A stretch of 38,545 bases of DNA, from the NCBI GenBank assembly GCA_900315335.1, contig OMYR01000008.1, forward strand, positions 1 through 38,545. Reading direction: 5' to 3'. The stretch comes from an uncultured Bacteroidales bacterium (GTDB lineage: Bacteria > Bacteroidota > Bacteroidia > Bacteroidales > P3). Position numbers and translations under genes: made by a program. The notes under the pieces are model-generated. The model made no database searches. It worked only from the letters and a program-made list of their open reading frames with translations, and had not been told where the DNA came from. Positions 32,176 through 38,545 of the stretch are shown here, one piece after another (positions within the stretch are counted from its first letter, which is position 1; every line of letters starts with the position of its first letter).

Positions 32176-32207
32176 GCAAAGGTATAATATATTTTTATAT
32201 CCGCAAA
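32176..32207 (-). promoter_or_regulatory. Full-consensus Bacteroidetes promoter
   Basis: On the minus strand TTTTTG ending at 32204, a 19-nt spacer and TACCTTTGC (32176-32184) match the consensus. It should drive the 64-residue frame and the two small exported-protein genes. Confidence 0.75.
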
Positions 32208-32245
32208 AATTTTTTGTAATTTTTTTTTGTTAAAAATAACAATTA

Positions 32246-32298
32246 CGTCAAATCAAACGCTTAATTAACAATTCTTTTCCAAAGCGTTTGATTTGACG
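32246..32298 (-). terminator. Large perfect hairpin, likely rlmD terminator
   Basis: CGTCAAATCAAACGCTT (32246-32262) and AAGCGTTTGATTTGACG (32282-32298) are perfect 17-bp reverse complements with a 19-nt loop. The structure starts 30 nt beyond the rlmD stop. On the minus strand it is followed by an AT-rich stretch with TTATTTTT, which fits termination less strictly than a pure T-run. Confidence 0.7.
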
Positions 32299-32327
32299 GA
32301 GTATAAGTGAAACATTGCGATGAGCAA

Positions 32328-33746
32328 TTAAGATTTTCTGTTTAATAAGACCACATTTTCGATATGGTGAGTGTGAGGAAACATATCCACAGGCTGGATT
32401 TTGGCTACATCGTATGTTTCGCTCATAAGTAATAAGTCCCTCGCTTGTGTTGCCGGGTTGCATGAGATATATACAACTCTTTTTGGGGCAATCTTCAATA
32501 TTTGAGCAACGACCTTTGCATCCATTCCGTTGCGGGGAGGGTCGGTTATTATTATATCGGGTTTGCCGTTGGAAGATATAAACTCATCGGTGAATACTTT
32601 TGCCATATCGCCCGCATAGAATGTCGTATTGGTTATGCCGTTATCTTTGCTGTTTGTCTTAGCGTCTTCCACGGCGTCCTCAACGTATTCTATACCTATG
32701 ACTTTTTTTGCTTTTGATGCAACGAAATTGGCAATGGTTCCCGTACCTGTGTATAAATCATATACAATATCGTTACTTTCTATTTGTGCGAAATCGGCAG
32801 CAAAGGTGTATAACTTCAAAGCCTGCGGCGCATTGGTTTGGTAGAATGTTTTAGGACGGATTTTGAATTGAAGAGGCGATTCATCGCTATTGTATCTTGG
32901 CATATATTCCATTATATGGTCGTTGCCGCTAAATACAATAAAATCCCTGTCTGCCAAAGAGTCATTCATCTTGTCATTGATGCAATATTGCAAAGAAGTT
33001 ATCTGAGGAAAATTGTCATTTAAGGCTGTCATAACCTTGGATATCGTTTCTTTGTCATCAATAGCGAAAGCGACAAGTACCATTAAATCTTTGTGCTGAG
33101 TTGTCCTTATTACCAAAGTACGCATCATTCCACTGTGGTCACGTATATTATAGTAAGGTATATTATTATCTATGGTAAAAATGCGAAGAAAATTGCGGAT
33201 TTGGTTTGAAATATCGTCTTGCAGCACGCAATTGTCGATGTTTAACACCTTATCGAATAAGCCGCTGACGTGAAAACCTAACGCAGGTTGAGGTGCTTGA
33301 CCTTTGATAAAATCTTTGACCCACGCTTTGTTTGAAAAAGTAAATTCAAGTTTATTCCTATAATAAAAGATATTATCCGAAGCAGCGATAGGGGATATGT
33401 TCTCACAATTTATTTTGCCGATACGGGTAAGGTTATCAACAACCTGTTGCTGTTTGTATGCCAACTGATATTTGTAGTCAAGCATCTGCCATTTGCAACC
33501 TCCACAAAAAGTGAAGTGCGGACATTCCGGTGTAACTCTTTTATCGGAAAACTTTTTAATATCAAGCACTTTTGCTTCACAATAAGATTTCTTTTGTTTA
33601 TACACTTCAATATCGGCAATATCTCCCGGAACGACGAAAGGCACAAATATAACCTTGTCGTCTGTCTTTACAATGGCGTTGCCTTCGGCTGCAAAGCCCG
33701 TTATTGCGGCATTTTCTATTGAGAATTTTTCCTTTTTTCTGCCCAT
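32328..33746 (-). CDS. rlmD: 23S rRNA (uracil-C5)-methyltransferase, RlmD/RumA family
   Basis: These enzymes methylate carbon 5 of a uracil in RNA; RlmD acts on U1939 of 23S rRNA, using SAM. The 472 residues start with a TRAM RNA-binding domain (about residues 8-65). The iron-sulfur cysteines follow in ECPHFTFCGGCKWQ (about residues 75-88), with a fourth Cys in NIDNCVLQ. The SAM domain has YDLYTGTGTIANFVA, then DPPRNGMDAKV, and the catalytic Cys in VYISCNPATQARDL (about residue 430). All are intact. Members of the family include RlmC, RlmD and TrmA, which cannot be split by eye; RlmD is the likely housekeeping role in Bacteroidetes. The gene stands alone between rpmH and the lipoprotein unit. 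Confidence 0.9.
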   Translation of the reverse strand: MGRKKEKFSIENAAITGFAAEGNAIVKTDDKVIFVPFVVPGDIADIEVYKQKKSYCEAKVLDIKKFSDKRVTPECPHFTFCGGCKWQMLDYKYQLAYKQQQVVDNLTRIGKINCENISPIAASDNIFYYRNKLEFTFSNKAWVKDFIKGQAPQPALGFHVSGLFDKVLNIDNCVLQDDISNQIRNFLRIFTIDNNIPYYNIRDHSGMMRTLVIRTTQHKDLMVLVAFAIDDKETISKVMTALNDNFPQITSLQYCINDKMNDSLADRDFIVFSGNDHIMEYMPRYNSDESPLQFKIRPKTFYQTNAPQALKLYTFAADFAQIESNDIVYDLYTGTGTIANFVASKAKKVIGIEYVEDAVEDAKTNSKDNGITNTTFYAGDMAKVFTDEFISSNGKPDIIITDPPRNGMDAKVVAQILKIAPKRVVYISCNPATQARDLLLMSETYDVAKIQPVDMFPHTHHIENVVLLNRKS

Positions 33747-33781
33747 AGATAGTAATTGTGTTGTTTTCTTTCTTTTTGAAA

Positions 33782-33814
33782 TAAAAAAAGCACTGCAAAC
33801 TTAATTACAATGCT
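33782..33814 (-). terminator. Intrinsic terminator of rpmH
   Basis: On the minus strand AGCATTG pairs with CAGTGCT (one wobble) and is followed by seven T residues. It lies 35 nt beyond the rpmH stop codon. Confidence 0.75.
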
Positions 33815-33848
33815 GAGATTTCTTCTGACAATACAGTTTTGTCTGATA

Positions 33849-33995
33849 TTACATTTCGTCAGAAACCGTTAGTTTTTTTCTTCCGTGTCTGCGACGAGCA
33901 TTCAATATTTTTCTTCCGCTTGTAGTAGACATTCTTTCTCTAAAACCGTGTTTATTAACTCTTTTTCTTCTTGATGGTTGAAATGTTCTTTTCAT
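33849..33995 (-). CDS. rpmH: Ribosomal protein L34
   Basis: L34 is a small basic protein of the large ribosomal subunit. The 48-residue product begins [20 protein letters not shown] and ends with the typical [11 protein letters not shown]. The core pattern MKRTFQPS-x-RKR-x-x-HGFR-x-RM with the GR-x-IL-x-ARR-x-x-GRKKL tail is diagnostic. It is shorter than the usual ORF search limit and was found by translating the gap between rlmD and the TPR-like gene. A promoter lies at 34040-34071 and a terminator at 33782-33814. In many bacteria rpmH is near rnpA and the origin. In this window rnpA and dnaA are not seen, which is common in Bacteroidetes. Confidence 0.97.
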   Translation of the reverse strand: MKRTFQPSRRKRVNKHGFRERMSTTSGRKILNARRRHGRKKLTVSDEM

Positions 33996-34039
33996 CGCTT
34001 ATTGTATTTTCTTAGTTATTATTCTCAATAATTCGGTTT

Positions 34040-34071
34040 GCAAAATTACAAAGTTTTTTTATTATAGCAAT
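34040..34071 (-). promoter_or_regulatory. Promoter of rpmH
   Basis: On the minus strand TAATTTTGC (34040-34048) matches the -7 consensus, with ATTG in place of TTTG at 34068-34071 and a 19-nt spacer. Confidence 0.65.
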
Positions 34072-34087
34072 GTTTTTTTTAGTTTTT

Positions 34088-34119
34088 TTTGTGGAAAAAC
34101 AAAAATTTTGTAATTTTGC
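34088..34119 (+). promoter_or_regulatory. Promoter of the TPR-like gene
   Basis: TTTG at 34088-34091, a 19-nt spacer and TAATTTTGC at 34111-34119 match the consensus. It excludes a TTG start at 34089 for the downstream gene, because that codon lies in the -33 element. Confidence 0.8.
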
Positions 34120-34139
34120 AACTTAAAAATTCAATCTTG

Positions 34140-34751
34140 ATGGATAAGAATCGACTTGGAGAAATATTGTCAATGCGTGATAACATCGTTAGTATGCAGG
34201 ATTTGGTTATTCTGCAAAGATTGAGTGAAAAGTATCCTTATTGCAGTGTTTTCAAAGTATTATGTGCAAAGTTTGCACATATATTAAAGTCGTTTAATAA
34301 AGAAGAATTATTGGCTTTGGCAGGTGTTTATGTTTCGGATAGGCATTATCTTAAAATAATTATTGAGACTATTTCGTTAGTTTCAAAGACTGATGAAACG
34401 GTGTTAAACACTAAATCGCCGAAAGATATTATGACTCAAATCAACTCATATGAAGATGAACAGTTGAGTGATAACCCAACAAGACAAGAACTTTTGGAAA
34501 GATTTTTGAAGATAGAAAATCCGAAGACCAATATAGGTGAGGCGAGTGATAGTGAGATTGAAAATGTGGATAAAGCCATAAAGCAGAGTGCGAAGACAGA
34601 ATTTAGTATTGTTACTGAAACTATGGCAAAGATTTATGCAAAACAAGGCGATAAAGCAAATGCCATAAATATTTACACTCAACTTATGGAGAAAAATCCA
34701 GATAAAAGAATGTATTATGCAAATCAAATAGAGATTTTGAAAAACAATTGA
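34140..34751 (+). CDS. Conserved Bacteroidetes protein with a TPR-like C-terminus
   Basis: This 203-residue protein is mostly helical. The first part (MDKNRLGEILSM through about residue 85) has no domain I can name, although a gene of this type often precedes secG in Bacteroidetes. The end (KIYAKQGDKANAINIYTQLMEKNPDKRMYYANQI, about residues 160-195) is a tetratricopeptide-like repeat, suggesting protein-protein contacts. No signal peptide or membrane segment is visible, so cytoplasmic. The start is the ATG at 34140, about 14 nt after the predicted transcription start. It lies 97 nt upstream of secG on the same strand. A function in protein export is only a guess from location. Confidence 0.85.
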   Translation: MDKNRLGEILSMRDNIVSMQDLVILQRLSEKYPYCSVFKVLCAKFAHILKSFNKEELLALAGVYVSDRHYLKIIIETISLVSKTDETVLNTKSPKDIMTQINSYEDEQLSDNPTRQELLERFLKIENPKTNIGEASDSEIENVDKAIKQSAKTEFSIVTETMAKIYAKQGDKANAINIYTQLMEKNPDKRMYYANQIEILKNN

Positions 34752-34848
34752 TAAAGGAATACTTGATTTGAAAAATTTTGCTTTGATAGGCGTAAAACGA
34801 ATAAAAAGGATAATTAACAAAATAAAATAACAAAAAAAATTAACGACA

Positions 34849-35175
34849 ATGTTTATAGTAATCACGGTATTAATTATGATAGCAGCAATATTGCTTGCTT
34901 TCGTAGTTTTGGTACAAAATGGAAAGGGCGGTGGATTGGCTGCTAACTTTGCTTCACAAAATCAGGTAATGGGAGTAAGAAAAACAACGGATTTCTTGGA
35001 AAAAACAACTTGGGTATTGGCTGTTGTTATGGTTGTTCTATGTATTCTTTCTTCGGCATTGGTTCCTTCTCGTCAAGCAGTACAAGATACGAACAACAGC
35101 GGTTTGAATACGAATTTACCTGCTGCAACGCAAAATACAAATAACGCAAATACAGCAACTCCACAACAAAAGTAA
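34849..35175 (+). CDS. secG: Preprotein translocase subunit SecG
   Basis: SecG is the small accessory subunit of the SecYEG protein-export channel. The 108-residue protein has two transmembrane segments (about residues 3-21 and 52-71). Between them is the typical cytoplasmic loop, with LVQNGKGGGLAANFASQNQVMGVRKTTDFLEKTTW, whose GxxGL(A)-like and TDFLxK patterns are those of SecG. The tail after residue 75 is rich in Asn, Thr and Gln, as in other Bacteroidetes SecG proteins. It follows the TPR-like gene and ends at a hairpin terminator. Confidence 0.96.
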   Translation: MFIVITVLIMIAAILLAFVVLVQNGKGGGLAANFASQNQVMGVRKTTDFLEKTTWVLAVVMVVLCILSSALVPSRQAVQDTNNSGLNTNLPAATQNTNNANTATPQQK

Positions 35176-35210
35176 TCTTGTAGCGTAAGTTACAATTTCT
35201 TTGGTGTAAC

Positions 35211-35256
35211 GTAGGTAATGACATACGATAAAGGTGTGTTGTTACCTATGTTTTTT
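35211..35256 (+). terminator. Terminator of secG
   Basis: GTAGGTAA (35211-35218) pairs with TTACCTAT (35242-35249), with a wobble at the base and imperfect inner pairing, followed by TTTTTT at 35251-35256. Confidence 0.7.
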
Positions 35257-35278
35257 GTTTTTATATGGTAAGATATTA

Positions 35279-35325
35279 TGTCATTTTGTCAGTAATAAAG
35301 AATTGGCACATAATTGGACTAATGA
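35279..35325 (+). promoter_or_regulatory. Possible sigma-54-like promoter region of groES-groEL
   Basis: TGTCATTTTGTCA (35279-35291) contains two direct TGTCA copies, and TTGGCAC (35303-35309) matches the -24 half of a sigma-54 promoter. The -12 position has GA rather than GC, so the match is partial. It lies about 195 nt upstream of the groES start. This is a weak, position-based suggestion. Confidence 0.3.
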
Positions 35326-35503
35326 GCAATTGTGTTTAGGAAACTAAAACATATAGAAAGGAAAAACATAAAAACAATTGAAATGGTCTTTGTCGGCTTG
35401 TGATACATTTTTTTAGAGAAGAAAGAATCAGTTAAAGGATTTGAAAAAACAAACCGACGAACCGCAAAAACGAAATGTTGAACTAAAAAAAATAAAAACG
35501 AAA

Positions 35504-35782
35504 ATGGCAAAATTAAGCATTAAGCCTCTTGCAGATAGAGTTTTAGTTAAACCGGCAGAGGCAGAAGAAAAGACTTTAAGCGGAATCATTATCCCTGACA
35601 CAGCAAAAGAAAAACCAATGGAAGGTGAAGTTGTTGCAGTTGGACAAGGCAAGAAAGATGAACCTATGACTGTAAAAGTTGGTAATAGAGTTCTTTACGG
35701 AAAATATTCAGGAACTGAAATCTCAGTTGCAGGCGAAAAGTATTTGATTATGCGTGAAAGCGATATTTATGCTATAATCTAA
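35504..35782 (+). CDS. groES: Co-chaperonin GroES
   Basis: GroES is the heptameric lid of the GroEL folding chamber. The 92-residue protein starts at [20 protein letters not shown] and has [22 protein letters not shown] and [15 protein letters not shown], then ends near [14 protein letters not shown]. This covers the whole family pattern, including the mobile loop (about residues 18-32). A longer frame opening at 35441 by TTG adds only low-complexity residues and is rejected. It is followed 147 nt later by groEL. No CIRCE operator is seen. Confidence 0.97.
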   Translation: MAKLSIKPLADRVLVKPAEAEEKTLSGIIIPDTAKEKPMEGEVVAVGQGKKDEPMTVKVGNRVLYGKYSGTEISVAGEKYLIMRESDIYAII

Positions 35783-35915
35783 AAATTTTCGACTAACTCA
35801 GTTATTATAAATATGGATTAAAACAGCATTACTTTAACAAAACGAGTTGTAAATTCATTAATTATCAAATTAATCGCTCGTAAGAAAAAAACAAATAAAG
35901 TAATACAACAAAAAT

Positions 35916-37561
<1,646 letters not shown>

Positions 37562-37609
37562 TAGAAAATTTTGAAAAGAGTTTTCATTTAATATTCAAGA
37601 TATTATTTT

Positions 37610-37638
37610 AGACCGTAAGCATTGCTTACGGTCTTTTT
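37610..37638 (+). terminator. Terminator of groEL
   Basis: AGACCGTAAGC (37610-37620) and GCTTACGGTCT (37624-37634) form a perfect 11-bp stem with a 3-nt loop, followed by a T-run. Confidence 0.93.
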
Positions 37639-37651
37639 GTTTGTTCTTATA

Positions 37652-37738
37652 AAAATAGTGTCCCTAATAAGTGAATTAGTTAGGGACACTATTTTATTAG
37701 TGTTAAACATCAGTAAAATAGTGTCCGTAATCAGTAAT
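37652..37738. repeat. 21-nt-period array with an embedded 16-bp hairpin, subfamily 2
   Basis: Units start at 37655, 37676, 37697 and 37718, exactly 21 nt apart. The frame reads IVSLISE, LVRDTIL, LVLNISK, IVSVISN. Within it, AAAATAGTGTCCCTAA (37652-37667) and TTAGGGACACTATTTT (37680-37695) form a perfect 16-bp inverted repeat with a 12-nt loop. Unit 37697-37717 is identical to 20366-20386. Confidence 0.8.
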
Positions 37739-37778
37739 CTAACGTGAGCAGCGACGAAGTTGGACTCACGTTAGATTA
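37735..37778. repeat. 14-bp inverted repeat in the leader of the last gene
   Basis: TAATCTAACGTGAG (37735-37748) and CTCACGTTAGATTA (37765-37778) are perfect reverse complements with a 16-nt loop. No T-run follows. It directly abuts the 21-nt array and ends 37 nt before the next ATG, so it may be a leader structure of that gene. Confidence 0.75.
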
Positions 37779-37815
37779 GTAATTTCAGAAAACAAATCTA
37801 AAAATAAATACTAAA

Positions 37816-38454
37816 ATGAAAAAGAAATTAATTTTAGGAATTGTTCCTTTGTTTGCTTTTATTTCGGCAAATGCTCAAAAATTTGGATATGAATTACAGC
37901 TGACTGCTTTTCAGGAAATTTTCAACTCATCTAATCTAAGTATCTTAAACAACAATCCGCAAAAAACATATATCAGTGGTATGGGATGTGGAATAAACCT
38001 TGGACTTGTAGCTTGTTATGATACTCTAAATCCGCACAAATCAACTGCTACCATAGGAATTACGTGCAATACTAATAGTACTCTTATTTCCAACGATGAA
38101 ACTGTTACGTTAGCAACCTTAGGCGGTTACTGTAATTATGGAACAAAATTAAATAATTTTTGTAAAGTTAATTTTGATGTTGAAATTGCTTGGGCAGTGT
38201 ATAACAACGAGTTTTCTGTATTAGATAAAGATTATTCATATAAGAAAAACGGTACAAAACTTTCTTTTGGAACTACATTTTACTTAACACCATTCAAATC
38301 CTTACAAAATTGTGAAATAGGTTTGGGTGTGAAATACAATAGTTATATATTCAGATATAACGACAGCAATATAAATGACATAGTTTCGCAATTACCTAAA
38401 CACAGCGAAATAAATTCATTTATTCCATTCATTGCACTAAAATATACTCTTTAA
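37816..38454 (+). CDS. Exported protein, probably a small outer-membrane beta-barrel
   Basis: I do not recognise the family of this 212-residue protein. It has a signal peptide (MKKKLILGIVPLFAFISANAQ, cut after about residue 20). The mature part alternates short hydrophobic and polar strands (for example FGYELQLTAFQEIF, GINLGLVACYDTL, STATIGITCNTNSTLI and GLGVKYNSYIFRYN) and ends in PFIALKYTL. This pattern is common for small outer-membrane barrels of Bacteroidetes, although the final residue is Leu rather than Phe. It stands alone after groEL and follows two hairpins and a 21-nt array in its leader. Its role is unknown. Confidence 0.8.
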   Translation: MKKKLILGIVPLFAFISANAQKFGYELQLTAFQEIFNSSNLSILNNNPQKTYISGMGCGINLGLVACYDTLNPHKSTATIGITCNTNSTLISNDETVTLATLGGYCNYGTKLNNFCKVNFDVEIAWAVYNNEFSVLDKDYSYKKNGTKLSFGTTFYLTPFKSLQNCEIGLGVKYNSYIFRYNDSNINDIVSQLPKHSEINSFIPFIALKYTL

Positions 38455-38545
38455 TCATTTTTTGGTTCATCCGACATTTCGAGTGATTGTGTCTAAAACG
38501 GAGAAAACTGCCGAACAAATTGTATATTTGAATAACCACAAACAA

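Larger units (their letters stand above)
31773..32327. other. AT-rich leader region with promoter, small ORF and large hairpins
   Basis: This 555-nt gap separates the small lipoprotein gene from the rlmD stop codon. It contains a minus-strand promoter (32176-32207), a possible 64-residue frame (31955-32149), a long hairpin (31917-31975) and the rlmD terminator hairpin (32246-32298). The remaining sequence shows no further signal. Confidence 0.65.
35176..35503. other. Region between secG and groES
   Basis: This 328-nt gap holds the secG terminator (35211-35256), an inverted TGTCA pair (35279-35291) and a promoter-like TTGGCAC sequence (35303-35309). No CIRCE inverted repeat (TTAGCACTC-N9-GAGTGCTAA) is found. 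No protein-coding gene is supported. Confidence 0.65.

Noticed and set aside
34089-34139. Upstream TTG start of the TPR-like gene
   Set aside because: The codon lies in the -33 element of a consensus promoter, so it would not be in the transcript.
35441-35503. Upstream TTG start of groES
   Set aside because: The extra residues are low-complexity, and GroES proteins begin at the MAKLSIKPL position.

Overview
The window is low-GC Bacteroidetes DNA, most likely order Bacteroidales. Supporting signs are several promoters of the Bacteroidetes TTTG-N19-TAnnTTTGC type, an S46 dipeptidyl-peptidase, a secreted SGNH hydrolase with a C-terminal domain resembling a type IX secretion sorting signal, and weak or absent Shine-Dalgarno sequences. 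No rRNA, tRNA, insertion sequence or CRISPR array was seen.

Layout. (1) 1-8.2 kb is a minus-strand type I restriction-modification operon: XRE regulator, hsdR, hsdM, a RhuM-family gene, hsdS and a DUF2971 gene, packed with gaps or overlaps of 1-9 nt. (2) 8.26-13.0 kb, divergent on the plus strand, is a complete four-gene Qat anti-phage system (KAP ATPase qatA, qatB, QueC-like qatC, TatD-like qatD). The 91-nt spacer between the two operons holds a 16-nt palindrome that overlaps the promoter region of both. (3) 13.0-15.5 kb is the decaying edge of this defence island. It has a small gene of unknown function, an orphan VbhA-type antitoxin gene without its Fic partner, a metallophosphoesterase pseudogene with an internal deletion, short repeats, and a possible promoter-terminator unit without a sizeable ORF. 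(4) 15.5-38.5 kb is mostly chromosomal core: a CsgG-like/barrel fusion protein, ftcD, panC, a 4-TM membrane protein, dpp7-like S46 peptidase, an FKBP isomerase, a phosphopantetheinyl transferase, an MscS channel, a YbhN-like membrane protein, an SGNH hydrolase, pgi, a membrane helix-hairpin-helix protein, two small exported proteins, rlmD, rpmH (too short to show in a normal ORF search), a conserved TPR-like protein, secG, groES, groEL and an exported protein.

How the parts fit. The left third is a two-layer phage-defence island in which a small HTH protein could govern both layers (inference). The right two thirds is housekeeping: folate/histidine and pantothenate metabolism, glycolysis, protein folding and export, ribosome maturation.

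The most unusual signal is not a gene. At least six intergenic regions (15.2, 20.3, 24.3, 26.4, 30.3-30.6 and 37.7 kb) carry degenerate tandem arrays with an exact 21-nt step. One frame often reads as heptad repeats such as LVLNISK. One pair of loci 17 kb apart shares an identical 21-nt unit. The arrays fall into two sequence subfamilies. The array at 30.3-30.6 kb has arms of opposite orientation around a 23-nt-period palindromic core.
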